From: Rhizobium sp. Root483D2
GTDB lineage: Bacteria; Pseudomonadota; Alphaproteobacteria; Rhizobiales; Rhizobiaceae
Assembly (NCBI RefSeq): GCF_001426685.1
Contig: NZ_LMFB01000009.1
Coordinates: forward strand, 413,140 to 477,139
Length of the DNA stretch: 64,000 nucleotides
Direction: 5' to 3'
Position 1 is the first letter of the stretch. Each line of letters opens with the position of its first letter. Shown here piece after piece: positions 25,967-34,967 of this stretch. The notes below the pieces were generated by a model. That model ran no database searches and was not told the DNA's origin. It saw nothing but the letters and a program-made list of their open reading frames with translations. Made by a program: the position numbers and the translations under genes.

Positions 25967-27100
25967 TTGGGACAGCTCAATCTCAACAGGGTTCAGAAAT
26001 TCTACGGAACGTTCGAGGTGCTGAAAGGCATCGAACTGGAGGTCCGCAATGGCGAATTCGTCGTCTTCGTCGGCCCCTCCGGGTGTGGTAAATCGACATT
26101 GCTGCGCATGATCGCCGGTCTCGACGAGACGAGTTCAGGTGATATCATGATCGACGGCAAGCGCGTCAACGACCTGCCGCCGGTCAAGCGTGGCATCGCC
26201 ATGGTGTTCCAGAGCTATGCGCTCTATCCGCACATGACCGTGTTCGAGAACATCGCTTTTCCGCTGCGCGTCGAGAAGATGCCGGAGGACAAGCTGAAGG
26301 CAAAGGTCGAGAATGCCGCGCGCATTCTGCATCTGGACCAGCGGCTCCAGCAGAAACCCGGCCTCCTGTCCGGCGGCCAGCGCCAGCGCGTGGCAATCGG
26401 CCGGGCGATCGTACGCGAGCCGAAGATCTTTCTGTTCGATGAACCTCTGTCCAATCTCGACGCGGCGCTGCGCGCCGATATGCGGATCGAACTGGCCAAA
26501 CTGCACAAGCAGTTGAAGGCGACGATGATCTACGTCACGCATGACCAGGTCGAAGCGATGACGATGGCAGACCGCATCGTCGTGCTCAATGCTGGCGAGA
26601 TCTCCCAGACCGGCGCGCCGCTCGAACTCTATCACAAGCCCGCCAACATGTTTGTCGCCGGCTTTATCGGCAACCCGCGAATGAACATGCTGCCGGTGAC
26701 CTGCAAAGGTGTCAGCGATGCCGGTGTCGAGGTGGATTTCAGGGGACAATCGGCGACAATACCGGTTACCGGCCGGGCCGATCTCGTAGGGCAGCCTCTG
26801 ACGCTTGGTATTCGCCCCGAACACATTCAGTTCGGCAAGGCCGATCTGTCGATGACCTTGACCCCATCGGTGATCGAACGGCTCGGCGCCCAGACGGTGG
26901 CTTATGCGTCGCTGGATGGCGAGAGCGAGAATTTCTGCGCCATGCTGCCGGGCAGCGCCCCAATCCGCACCGATGAAACGGTTTCGATCGGTATCGGCGC
27001 TACGGATTGCCACCTGTTTGACGCGTCCGGGATCGCGCTTGAGCGCCGGGTGGAACTGACGGATATCGATGCCGGCCTCATGAAGATCGCCGGCGGCTGA
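25967..27100 (+). CDS. ABC transporter ATP-binding protein (UgpC/MalK family)
   Basis: 377-residue energising subunit. Walker A G-P-S-G-C-G-K-S-T, Q-loop (V-F-Q-S-Y-A-L-Y-P-H), signature L-S-G-G-Q-R-Q-R-V-A-I-G-R-A, Walker B I-F-L-F-D-E-P-L-S-N-L-D and the switch His (V-T-H-D-Q) are all intact. A C-terminal MOP/TOBE regulatory region follows from about residue 240. I start at a TTG (Gly-Gln-Leu-Asn-Leu next) because GGAG is well spaced before it and homology begins at once; an ATG at 25931 is the alternative. It completes the importer and is followed by a strong terminator. Confidence 0.92.
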   Translation: MGQLNLNRVQKFYGTFEVLKGIELEVRNGEFVVFVGPSGCGKSTLLRMIAGLDETSSGDIMIDGKRVNDLPPVKRGIAMVFQSYALYPHMTVFENIAFPLRVEKMPEDKLKAKVENAARILHLDQRLQQKPGLLSGGQRQRVAIGRAIVREPKIFLFDEPLSNLDAALRADMRIELAKLHKQLKATMIYVTHDQVEAMTMADRIVVLNAGEISQTGAPLELYHKPANMFVAGFIGNPRMNMLPVTCKGVSDAGVEVDFRGQSATIPVTGRADLVGQPLTLGIRPEHIQFGKADLSMTLTPSVIERLGAQTVAYASLDGESENFCAMLPGSAPIRTDETVSIGIGATDCHLFDASGIALERRVELTDIDAGLMKIAGG

Positions 27101-27133
27101 TGCTGCGCGACATTGTTGGATTCATGGAAAGCG

Positions 27134-27165
27134 AAAGGGCATGCGTGAATTTGCATGCCTTTTTT
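27134..27165 (+). terminator. Rho-independent terminator of the importer operon
   Basis: GGCATGC (27138-27144) and GCATGCC (27153-27159) form a perfect stem with an 8-base loop, followed by six T. It lies 37 bases after the ATPase stop and separates it from the convergent M81 gene. Confidence 0.8.
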
Positions 27166-27216
27166 GTTTGTTCCGGCAGCTGACGCCCGGTTGAAGGCGC
27201 CATCCGGCCAAGCCGC

Positions 27217-28683
27217 TTACCGCTCGAGATCGTGCGGGTTCTCCACCATCGGCCAGATATCGCGCGGTGCCCGGCGATACGCTGTGCGGGCGGGATTGTT
27301 TGGATACGGGGTTCCGGCCGAGCAATAGAGGATATCCGCCGCGATCCGGGCAAAGGATGCGTAGAAGTGATTGGTCGATTTGATGACCAGGATTTTTTTC
27401 GATTGAGGCTCGATGCCCATGACGGAGAACAGGCTCGGGTCGAAGCTTTGCGCGCGGGTGGAGTTCAGGATGATATCGATGCAGTCGAGATGGATATGGG
27501 CGGCGTCGCCGAAGGGTGCGTAGCTTTCGCCAAAGCGCATTTCCGCGTTGCGCACCAGCTTCACGACCTTGACGATGCCGTCGATCGGATTGCCGGTTCC
27601 TGCCGCCGATTTTGCGCCAAAGCGTAGCTTGATCTCGGCACCTTCCCCGGCTGCCATGCAGATCTGCACTGCCATCGGATCCCAGATGGTGCCGACGGCC
27701 GTATCCTTGGCGCCTTGCGCCAGGAGCTCGGCCAGAAGGACAGTCGCATCACCCGCCGTACCGCCGCCGGGATTGTCCCAGACATCGGCGATCACCACGG
27801 GTCCGCTGGATGCATTGAGCGCGCGGGAAACGGCCTCTTTTTCATCGATCTGCGGCATGATGAATGTGCCGCGCTTGGCGAAGAGCTCAAGGCCCAGTGC
27901 GCGGGCAAGGGCTTCGCCCTTTTCTGGTTTATCATCGGTGACGACAAGCATTTTCGTTCCCATTTCCGGAACGTCGCCAGCCATGAAACCATGGATCACG
28001 GAGATGGACAGGATCTCCGGGTCTTCAGCTTCCATCCGCATGATCTTGTCGACGAACGAACGCATCGGCTCGCGCGAGGTCGGGTAGACGTCGATCATCC
28101 GGCAATCGAAGACCGACATCACCGGCTTGACGCGGCCGGTCAACTTGCCGAGCGCAATGCGCCAGAGATCTTCGGCGCGATCGACAAAGTCCGTGTGCGG
28201 GAATTCCTTGAAGTAGACGAAGAAATCCGCGGCCTCCCGGCGCCTGGCAGTGAGGTGGCTATGTGGATCAAGCCCGGCGCAGACGAGAATATCGGGGCCG
28301 ACAATGTTGCGTACGCGCGCGAGAATATCGCCCTCGGTATCCTCGTAGCCATCGGCGACCATGGCGCCATGAAGACCAAGCACCACGGCATCCACCGGCA
28401 GTGCAGCGCAGAGTTGATCGAGAATTTCATCGCGCAGGCTTTCATAAGTGGCGCGATTGACGAGCCCGGCCGGATCGGCCCAGGTGGCCGTCCCCTCGAT
28501 CAGTGTGAAACCCTCTTCTGCGGCCAGCCGGCGGCCGACGGTGATCGGCGCGGAACAGAGCGTCGGCGTTTGCGGATGCTCGCCGGGGCGGGCATAGAGC
28601 GACGCTTCGAAGGCGCGGCGATCGACGCAGATCGGTGAGAAAGTATTGGTCTCGGTCGCCAGGACGGCGGTGAAAATGCGCAA
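27217..28683 (-). CDS. M81 family metallopeptidase (MlrC-like), first copy
   Basis: 488 residues, cytoplasmic. It matches the M81/MlrC family: an N-terminal M-R-I-F-T-A-V-L-A-T-E-T-N-T-F-S-P, V-L-G-L-H-G-A-M-V-A-D-G-Y-E-D-T-E-G-D near residue 118, and a metal-site stretch around L-D-P-H-S-H-L near 150. D-V-W-D-N-P-G-G-G-T-A-G-D-A-T lies near 300. MlrC is known for cleaving linearised microcystin, but family substrates are broad. The start is a TTG with GAGG upstream; the open frame continues upstream but leaves the family pattern and runs into the NTF2-like gene. It is the second gene of a minus-strand pair. A second M81 protein is encoded at 33452. Confidence 0.87.
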   Translation of the reverse strand: MRIFTAVLATETNTFSPICVDRRAFEASLYARPGEHPQTPTLCSAPITVGRRLAAEEGFTLIEGTATWADPAGLVNRATYESLRDEILDQLCAALPVDAVVLGLHGAMVADGYEDTEGDILARVRNIVGPDILVCAGLDPHSHLTARRREAADFFVYFKEFPHTDFVDRAEDLWRIALGKLTGRVKPVMSVFDCRMIDVYPTSREPMRSFVDKIMRMEAEDPEILSISVIHGFMAGDVPEMGTKMLVVTDDKPEKGEALARALGLELFAKRGTFIMPQIDEKEAVSRALNASSGPVVIADVWDNPGGGTAGDATVLLAELLAQGAKDTAVGTIWDPMAVQICMAAGEGAEIKLRFGAKSAAGTGNPIDGIVKVVKLVRNAEMRFGESYAPFGDAAHIHLDCIDIILNSTRAQSFDPSLFSVMGIEPQSKKILVIKSTNHFYASFARIAADILYCSAGTPYPNNPARTAYRRAPRDIWPMVENPHDLER

Positions 28684-28706
28684 TGCCTCTGCCTCGTTCT
28701 TGCCGC

Positions 28707-29198
28707 TTAAGCCCCACCCATCGGATTGGGCAGATATCCCGTGAAGCCGCAGATTTTCCACCGTCCCTGCTGCAGACGGCAGTAATATAAGGTCTGCCAC
28801 TGGAGGCGATCGACGCTGCCATCCGCCTTCGTCAGGCTGCCGTCAAATTTCTTGCGGACAAGGGCCGTTCCGCCTTCGATCTCGATATCCTCAAGCGTCG
28901 TGGTGGTAAAAATGGCATTGCGGGTATCTTCGGCGAACGACTGCCTGGCAAAATCCTCCGCCTGGCGCAGCCATTCGGCGCGATAGGCCGCTAAGTTGGG
29001 GAAGGCCAGGCGCCATTTGTCGGGGCTTATCTCCCGTTTGGCATCGATCCCGATAAAGCCCTCCTCGATAAAATCACCAGCGACCTTGGACCAGTCGGCG
29101 GCAAGAAAAGCATCGATGTCGCGCTCGACCAGCATCTGCCAGATCGCGTGACGGGCAGTGTCGGTGGATGGAAAGGGGTTGCGGAAGGGATCGCGCAC
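28707..29198 (-). CDS. NTF2/SnoaL-like protein
   Basis: 163-residue small soluble protein with the cone-shaped NTF2-like pattern: an N-terminal helix pair (A-R-H-A-I-W-Q-M-L-V-E-R-D-I-D-A-F-L), then alternating strands ending with Y-Y-C-R-L-Q-Q-G-R-W-K-I-C-G-F-T-G-Y-L. I use the GTG start at 29198 because GGAG is correctly placed before it; the ATG ten codons upstream has no ribosome site. It precedes the M81 gene by 23 bases on the same strand. Such proteins may be enzymes or binding scaffolds; no specific activity can be assigned. Confidence 0.75.
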   Translation of the reverse strand: MRDPFRNPFPSTDTARHAIWQMLVERDIDAFLAADWSKVAGDFIEEGFIGIDAKREISPDKWRLAFPNLAAYRAEWLRQAEDFARQSFAEDTRNAIFTTTTLEDIEIEGGTALVRKKFDGSLTKADGSVDRLQWQTLYYCRLQQGRWKICGFTGYLPNPMGGA

Positions 29199-29213
29199 GA
29201 TTGCTCCGTTTAT

Positions 29214-29227
29214 TGAAATTCTTTTCA
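29214..29227. promoter_or_regulatory. TGAAA/TTTCA palindrome between NTF2-like and RidA genes
   Basis: TGAAATTCTTTTCA is a 5-base-arm inverted repeat just upstream of the minus-strand GTG start and about 85 bases before ridA-like. It resembles the palindrome at 21582-21600, suggesting common control by the RpiR regulator encoded nearby. Confidence 0.4.
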
Positions 29228-29312
29228 TAAATAGTGTTTTTCTCTGGTCAAATTCCGCTTTCTATGGTCATTTGTCAACGGATCAAGAAAATAATTTGCA
29301 AGGACGGGACAA

Positions 29313-29702
29313 ATGTCCATTACACGTTATGGCGCCGTGCAGGCCGGGGCAGGCGGCAAGCCACTGCCGTTTGCGCGCGCGGTAGAGGCCAATGGCTGGC
29401 TCTATGTGTCAGGCCAGGTTGCCATGGAAAATGGCGAGATCATCGAAGGCGGGATCATCCCACAGACGCACAGGACGATCGCCAATCTGCTGGCCATCCT
29501 GGCCGAAGCCGGTTACGGGCCGGAACACATCGTCCGCGTCGGCGTCTGGCTGGACGATCCGCGCGACTTCTGGACGTTCAACACGATTTATCAGGACTAT
29601 TTCGGTGAACATCCACCGGCACGGGCCTGCGTTCAGGCATCGATGATGGTCGATTGCAAGGTCGAGATCGACTGCGTCGCCTATAAGGAAAAGACGCCCT
29701 GA
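29313..29702 (+). CDS. RidA/YjgF-family protein
   Basis: 129 residues, the typical length for trimeric Rid proteins, which hydrolyse reactive enamine/imine intermediates of amino-acid metabolism. Visible landmarks are G-W-L-Y-V-S-G-Q-V near residue 30, Q-T-H-R-T-I-A-N-L-L-A-I-L-A-E-A-G near 52, and R-A-C-V-Q-A-S near 104 with the conserved Arg of active Rid proteins. A good AAGGACGG ribosome site precedes it. It is divergent from the NTF2-like/M81 pair and upstream of the RpiR regulator, so it probably serves the same catabolic pathway. Confidence 0.9.
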   Translation: MSITRYGAVQAGAGGKPLPFARAVEANGWLYVSGQVAMENGEIIEGGIIPQTHRTIANLLAILAEAGYGPEHIVRVGVWLDDPRDFWTFNTIYQDYFGEHPPARACVQASMMVDCKVEIDCVAYKEKTP

Positions 29703-29824
29703 GCGTCAGGCAATTTTGGAACGGGTGGACATCAGGTGAGAATCGTGTGCCGGATCGCAGCATTGCCGCGGTTTCAGGAAGCCTCTATCGGGCAGCCTGG
29801 CGATTTTATTGAAGGTGCTCACTG

Positions 29825-30688
29825 ATGGATATTTTCTCCACGCTCCAGGACGAAAAAGGCAAGCTTTCGCAGGCCGAAAGCCGCATTGCCGAGATATTGC
29901 TGACGGATTTCGAATTTGCGGTGAATGCCTCGATCATCGAGCTGGCCGGCAAGGCTGATGTTTCTCCGCCGACCGTCACCCGCTTCTGCCGGAGGCTCGG
30001 CTGTGACAGCTTTTCAGATTTCAAGGTCCAGCTGGCGCGCACGGCCTATGTCGGCATGCGCTACCTCAAGCCTGAGCCGAAGAGCCAGGAGCCGGCCGAC
30101 GTGGCGCAGGATATCGTGTCAAAGGCGCAGAATGCGCTGTTCATGCTGCATCGGAGCCTTGATCTCGTGGCGATCGAGCAGGCGACGGAAAAGCTGGCCG
30201 GTGCGGACATGATCTATGCGTTCGGTTCCGGCGGCAACTCCTCGATGATCGCCAGCGAATTGCAAAACCGTCTGTTCCGCCTTGGGCTGCGCATCACGGC
30301 AAGCTCCGATCACAGCATGCAGATGATGATGGCGGCGGCGGCACGGCCGGGCGACGTCGTCATCGGATCGTCCTTCTCCGGCCGCAATGCCGAACTTGTC
30401 CGGTCCTTCATGCTTGCCCGCGACCAGAAGATAACGACGATCGCACTGACGCAGAGCGGTAGCCCGGTTGCGCGTGCTGCGGATATCACCGTGCCTGTCG
30501 ATCTGCCCGAGGGGACCAATATCTATCGACCAACCTCGACCCGCATCGCTTATCTCGCGCTCCTCGATATCCTCGCCAGTCTCGTTGCCTACCATATTCA
30601 GCCCCAGGCGATCGTGACGCTGCGGCGCATCAAGCAGCAGCTTGTCGCCCATCGCGACGGCGACGACCGCCAGCTTTTGGGGGATTGA
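29825..30688 (+). CDS. RpiR/MurR-family transcriptional regulator
   Basis: 287 residues: an N-terminal HTH_6 domain (about 1-77, with A-D-V-S-P-P-T-V-T-R-F-C-R-R-L-G as recognition helix) and a C-terminal SIS sugar-phosphate-binding domain (about 115-255, with F-G-S-G-G-N-S-S and S-F-S-G-R-N-A-E). Family members sense phosphosugars or amino-sugar phosphates. It sits in the middle of the catabolic locus and is the natural regulator of the flanking operons, whose promoters share TGAAA/TTTCA palindromes. Confidence 0.92.
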   Translation: MDIFSTLQDEKGKLSQAESRIAEILLTDFEFAVNASIIELAGKADVSPPTVTRFCRRLGCDSFSDFKVQLARTAYVGMRYLKPEPKSQEPADVAQDIVSKAQNALFMLHRSLDLVAIEQATEKLAGADMIYAFGSGGNSSMIASELQNRLFRLGLRITASSDHSMQMMMAAAARPGDVVIGSSFSGRNAELVRSFMLARDQKITTIALTQSGSPVARAADITVPVDLPEGTNIYRPTSTRIAYLALLDILASLVAYHIQPQAIVTLRRIKQQLVAHRDGDDRQLLGD

Positions 30689-30715
30689 TTTCACAATGTT
30701 CACAAGGGACCCGTC

Positions 30716-31492
30716 ATGACTTCATCTGTCGCAATCGTCACGGGGGCCGCAGGCGATATCGGCCGGGCGATTGCCCGCCGTCTTGGCGAAGACCATGATG
30801 TCGTGCTGATGCCGGATCTGGATGGTGACGCCATTGAACGTGCCGCAGCGAGCCTCGGCAATCCCGAAAAGTTCATTGCGATCACCTGTGATATTACCAA
30901 TGTGGCGAGCGTCGCGCAGATGGCAGCGCGCGCGGCGGAGCTTGGCGTGGTGCGCACATTGGTCAACAATGCGGGTGCGGCGCGCGCTGTCAGCCTGCAC
31001 GATACGACGCCGGAAATCTGGCGCATGGACAGTGTTCTCAATCTGGAGGCTGCTTTCCTCTGCTTTCGCGCCGTCGAGGATGCGTTGAAAGTAAGCCAGG
31101 GCTCGGTGGTCAACATCGCCTCGGTCAACGGCACCAATGTGTTCGGCCATCCCGCCTATAGCGCCGCCAAGGCCGGGCTGCTGCACCTGACGAAGCTGAT
31201 TGCGGTGGAGTACGGCAAATACGGCATTCGCGCCAATGCGGTGTCGCCGGGCACGGTGCGCACGCAGGCATGGGAAGAGCGTGCGGCGGCCAATCCGAAT
31301 GTGTTCGAGGACGCCCGCCGCTGGTATCCGTTGCAGCGCATCGCCAGCCCGGATGACGTGGCCAACGCCGTTGGCTTCCTGGCAAGCCCGCTGGCGCTGG
31401 CCATCACCGGCGTCTGCCTGCCGGTCGATTGCGGCCTGACCGCGGGGCAGGCGGAACTGGCCCGCACCTTTTCCCAATCCGAAAACTATTAA
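30716..31492 (+). CDS. SDR family oxidoreductase
   Basis: 258-residue classical short-chain dehydrogenase. The cofactor motif T-G-A-A-G-D-I-G is near residue 8, N-N-A-G near 83, and the catalytic Tyr-x-x-x-Lys in Y-S-A-A-K near 150, with Ser upstream in N-I-A-S-V-N-G. Asp in the second-strand region (L-M-P-D-L-D-G) suggests NAD preference. It lies 27 bases after the regulator gene and 17 before the hexosaminidase, in one probable operon. It likely oxidises a sugar hydroxyl produced by the pathway. Confidence 0.9.
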   Translation: MTSSVAIVTGAAGDIGRAIARRLGEDHDVVLMPDLDGDAIERAAASLGNPEKFIAITCDITNVASVAQMAARAAELGVVRTLVNNAGAARAVSLHDTTPEIWRMDSVLNLEAAFLCFRAVEDALKVSQGSVVNIASVNGTNVFGHPAYSAAKAGLLHLTKLIAVEYGKYGIRANAVSPGTVRTQAWEERAAANPNVFEDARRWYPLQRIASPDDVANAVGFLASPLALAITGVCLPVDCGLTAGQAELARTFSQSENY

Positions 31493-31509
31493 GCATTGAA
31501 GGAACGGAC

Positions 31510-33426
31510 ATGAAACCGGCGTCCTATCGTCTCGAAAGCGCGTGGCATCCTGAGGGTGGTCCAAATGGCCGCTTCACATTCAGTTTGTTCAATCTCTCGG
31601 ATGCGCCGATCGATGGATTTACCCTCGTCTACACCTCGCTGACCCGGGTGATCGACAAGGCCGCCTGCGATAACGCCGTCTTCGTCAAGCGCGATGCCAA
31701 CTATCATGAATTTGCGCCGCCGGCTGGCTTTGTGCTCGCACCCGGCGCTTCCTGGGAGTTTACGGTCAGCGGCCTGCACCGCAAGGCCGTGCATTGCACC
31801 GATGGGGCAAAATCGGCCTATGTGACGCTTGCCGATGGGCGCCATCTTGCGGTTTCCGTGTCTGATCTGCTGCTGGAGGGTCGCGTCAGTGAGCCGCCGC
31901 CGGTGCTGTTGCCGGAGGGCAGGCTCGACTTGCCATTTGCACTGCAGCCATGGCCGCGCCAGATCGATGCGATCCCGGGCAATGCCTTCCCCGTTTGTCT
32001 TTACCCGGTTGGCGCGTCGCTGGAAGACTTACAGGCGATAGATACCGTGATCGCCCTGTGCCGCCGTCTGTTTGAAGCCGGCCATGCGCCGATCAGCCTG
32101 GCACCGAACAGCCAGGGCAGGGCATTGCACTTGAAGCAGGACGCGGCGATGGCTTCGGAAGCCTATGCACTGTCCTTCTCGCTGGAGGCTGTGACGCTCA
32201 GCTATGGCGGTGCGGCGGGACGGCAATATGGATTGACGTCGCTTGCCCAGCTTGTGAACGGCGCCCGCAGCGATCCGGGCAAATTCCGGTTTCCGGTCTC
32301 CGGCACGATTTCGGATGAGCCGCGCTACAGCTGGCGCGGTTGCCATCTCGATGTCTCCCGCCAATTCTACCCGGTGGCCGATGTCGCGCGGCTCATCGAT
32401 ATTCTTGCCTGGTTCAAGCTCAATATCTTCCACTGGCATTTGACCGACGACGAAGCCTGGCGGCTTGAGATCAAGGCCTATCCGGAACTCACCACCACCG
32501 GCGTTGTCCGCAGTCCGGACGGTCCTTTGCTGCCGCAGCTCGGCAATGGCGCAGAGCCGGTCGGTGGTTTCTACAGTCAGGACGATGTCCGCGTGCTCGT
32601 TGCGCATGCGCTGGCGCTGAATGTGGAAGTCGTTCCGGAGATCGATATTCCCGGTCACAACGCGGCAACGCTGGTGGCGCTGCCGGATCTGACCGATGGC
32701 CAGGAAGCGCCGGACAGTTATCATTCGGTGCAGGGCTATCCCAACAATGCGCTCAATCCGGCCTTAGCCTTCACCTATGAATTCCTGGGCAAGGTTCTCG
32801 ATGAAATGGTCGCGCTTTTCCCGTCCGCCTATATCCATATCGGCGGCGACGAGGTGGCGAACGGGGCCTGGCTTGCCTCGCCGCTCGCCCGCAAGCTCAT
32901 GGAGAAAGAAGGCATTGAAGGCACGTTCGCGCTACAATCCTATTTCCTGAAGCTGGTCAAGGCGATGTTGACCGAGCGCGGCAAGAAGCTTGCCGGCTGG
33001 AACGAGGTCGCCCATGGCGGCGGCGTCGATACGGCCGAAACGCTGCTGATGGCCTGGGAGACGCCCGACGTCGGCATCGAGCTTGCAAGACGCGGCTTTG
33101 ATGTGGTGATGACGCCGGGACAGGCCTATTATCTCGACATGGTGCAGGGTGAAGAATGGCAGGAGCCGGGCGCCAGCTGGGCAGGCACGGTGCCACCGGC
33201 CCATACCTATGCTTACGAGGCGGAAGGCACGTTTCCCGATGAGCTGAAACACCGGTTGAAGGGCGTTCAGGCCTGCATCTGGAGCGAACATTACCTGTCG
33301 CGTGGCTACTTCAACCGGCTGATCTTCCCCCGCCTTCCGGCCATCGCCGAGGCGGCGTGGACGCCGAAAGATCAGAAGGATTGGCTGCGGTTTGCAGCCA
33401 TCGTGCCGCTCAGCCCGAAGCTCTAG
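31510..33426 (+). CDS. Family 20 glycoside hydrolase (beta-N-acetylhexosaminidase)
   Basis: 638 residues. An N-terminal immunoglobulin-like region (about 1-150) precedes a GH20b-like domain and the TIM barrel (from about residue 275). The catalytic Asp-Glu pair is in Y-I-H-I-G-G-D-E-V near residue 445, the family H-x-G-G-D-E motif. Also visible is F-H-W-H-L-T-D-D-E-A-W-R-L-E-I near 310. There is no signal peptide, so it acts in the cytoplasm on imported beta-linked GlcNAc/GalNAc oligosaccharides or glycoconjugates. The ATG at 31510 follows GGAACGGAC; the upstream open frame lies in the SDR gene. Confidence 0.92.
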   Translation: MKPASYRLESAWHPEGGPNGRFTFSLFNLSDAPIDGFTLVYTSLTRVIDKAACDNAVFVKRDANYHEFAPPAGFVLAPGASWEFTVSGLHRKAVHCTDGAKSAYVTLADGRHLAVSVSDLLLEGRVSEPPPVLLPEGRLDLPFALQPWPRQIDAIPGNAFPVCLYPVGASLEDLQAIDTVIALCRRLFEAGHAPISLAPNSQGRALHLKQDAAMASEAYALSFSLEAVTLSYGGAAGRQYGLTSLAQLVNGARSDPGKFRFPVSGTISDEPRYSWRGCHLDVSRQFYPVADVARLIDILAWFKLNIFHWHLTDDEAWRLEIKAYPELTTTGVVRSPDGPLLPQLGNGAEPVGGFYSQDDVRVLVAHALALNVEVVPEIDIPGHNAATLVALPDLTDGQEAPDSYHSVQGYPNNALNPALAFTYEFLGKVLDEMVALFPSAYIHIGGDEVANGAWLASPLARKLMEKEGIEGTFALQSYFLKLVKAMLTERGKKLAGWNEVAHGGGVDTAETLLMAWETPDVGIELARRGFDVVMTPGQAYYLDMVQGEEWQEPGASWAGTVPPAHTYAYEAEGTFPDELKHRLKGVQACIWSEHYLSRGYFNRLIFPRLPAIAEAAWTPKDQKDWLRFAAIVPLSPKL

Positions 33427-33451
33427 AAAAACCGCTGGCAAGGGAAAAACA

Positions 33452-34888
33452 ATGCGCATCGCCGTTGGTGGGATTCATACCGAATGCAGCACCTATTCAC
33501 CGGTCCTGATGACGGTCGAGGATTTTCGCGTGTTGCGCGGTGCCGGCCTGCTGAATGCCGAATATTTCAATTTCCTCGATGCGGACGGGATCGCGCATGT
33601 GCCGTTGCTGCATGCGCGCGCCGTGCCGGGCGGACCGGTATCGCGCTTTGCCTATGAGGCGTTCAAGGCAGAGTTTCTCGAAAAACTGCAGGCGGCGCTG
33701 CCGATTGACGGGCTTTATCTCGCCATGCATGGCGCCATCAATGTCGAGGGCATGGACGATGCGGAGGGTGACTGGATTTCGGCTGCCCGCGCAGCCGTTG
33801 GGCCGGATTGCCCGATCGCGGCAAGCTATGATCTCCATGGCAATGTCAGCCAGCGGATCATCGATCAGCTCGACATTTTCGCAGCCTACCGCACCGCGCC
33901 GCATATCGATGTGCGGGAAACCATGGTGCGCGCCTGGTCGATGCTGGTCGAGACACTGAGGACAGGCAACCGCCCGGGCATCGCTTTTGCCAAGGTGCCG
34001 CTGCTGCTTTCGGGCGAATGCACCTCCACGGACGATGAGCCGGCCAGGTCCATCTATCTCGGCCTTCCGGCATTCGACACGAAGCCGGGCATTCTCGATG
34101 CCAATCTGATGATCGGTTATGTCTGGGCCGATGAACCACGGGCAACGGCCTGTGCCGTCGTGACCGGAACCGACAGGCAGGCCGCATTGCAAGCCGCCGA
34201 AGCGATTGCACAGCAGTATTGGAACGCCCGTGACAATTTTAAATTCGGGCCCGTCACGGGACCGCTGGACGAGATGCTCGATCGTGCCGCAGCTGCCGAA
34301 ACATCCCCGGTCATCCTTGCCGATTCCGCCGATAATCCGACCGGTGGCGGGGTTGGCGACCGCGCCGATGTGCTGCGTGCGCTGATTGCCCGCAATTGGC
34401 AAGGCGCGCTTGTCGCCGGTATTACCGATCGCCCGGCTGTCGAGGCCTGTTTTGTAGCCGGGAAGGGCGCCACGGTGGTGCTTCGGATCGGCGCCAGTCT
34501 CGATCCGTCAAGCCTTCCCGCGCAGGTGACGGCGGTGGTGCTGCGGCTTGACGGCGGCGATGCGGCGGCGGACCGTCAGGCCGTTATTGGCATCGATGGC
34601 ATCGAGGTCGTGCTTGCAGCGCGCCGGCGTCCCTACCACAATCTTGAGGACTTCCGGCGGCTGGGGCTCGATCCCAAGACCGTCCGGCTGCTGGTGGTCA
34701 AGTCCGGCTATCTTTCTCCGGAACTGGCCCCGATCGCCAATCCCAACCTGATGGCTTTGACCGATGGTGTCGTCAATAAGGATATCGCCAATCTCACAAG
34801 CCATCGCAGGACAAGGCCGGTCTTTCCCTTCGACCGCGATTTCGCCTTCGCGCCTGAAGCGGCACTCTCGGCGCGCTGGCGGGAGTGA
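33452..34888 (+). CDS. M81 family metallopeptidase (MlrC-like), second copy
   Basis: 478 residues, cytoplasmic. It begins M-R-I-A-V-G-G-I-H-T-E-C-S-T-Y-S-P and has M-H-G-A-I-N-V-E-G-M-D-D-A-E-G-D near residue 90. The metal-site stretch Y-D-L-H-G-N-V-S (near 130) is the commoner family form, unlike L-D-P-H-S-H in the first copy. A-D-S-A-D-N-P-T-G-G-G-V-G-D-R-A lies near 290. It follows the hexosaminidase gene by 25 bases with AAGGGAAA ahead of the ATG. Two divergent M81 proteins in one locus suggest two different amide or lactam cleavages. Confidence 0.88.
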   Translation: MRIAVGGIHTECSTYSPVLMTVEDFRVLRGAGLLNAEYFNFLDADGIAHVPLLHARAVPGGPVSRFAYEAFKAEFLEKLQAALPIDGLYLAMHGAINVEGMDDAEGDWISAARAAVGPDCPIAASYDLHGNVSQRIIDQLDIFAAYRTAPHIDVRETMVRAWSMLVETLRTGNRPGIAFAKVPLLLSGECTSTDDEPARSIYLGLPAFDTKPGILDANLMIGYVWADEPRATACAVVTGTDRQAALQAAEAIAQQYWNARDNFKFGPVTGPLDEMLDRAAAAETSPVILADSADNPTGGGVGDRADVLRALIARNWQGALVAGITDRPAVEACFVAGKGATVVLRIGASLDPSSLPAQVTAVVLRLDGGDAAADRQAVIGIDGIEVVLAARRRPYHNLEDFRRLGLDPKTVRLLVVKSGYLSPELAPIANPNLMALTDGVVNKDIANLTSHRRTRPVFPFDRDFAFAPEAALSARWRE

Positions 34889-34967
34889 CGCCGGTCTAGC
34901 CAATCCGGTGCCCGCATTCCTGTCCGGATGTGCGGGTCGCCTTTAACCCTCTTTTCCGGTGCTCTCA

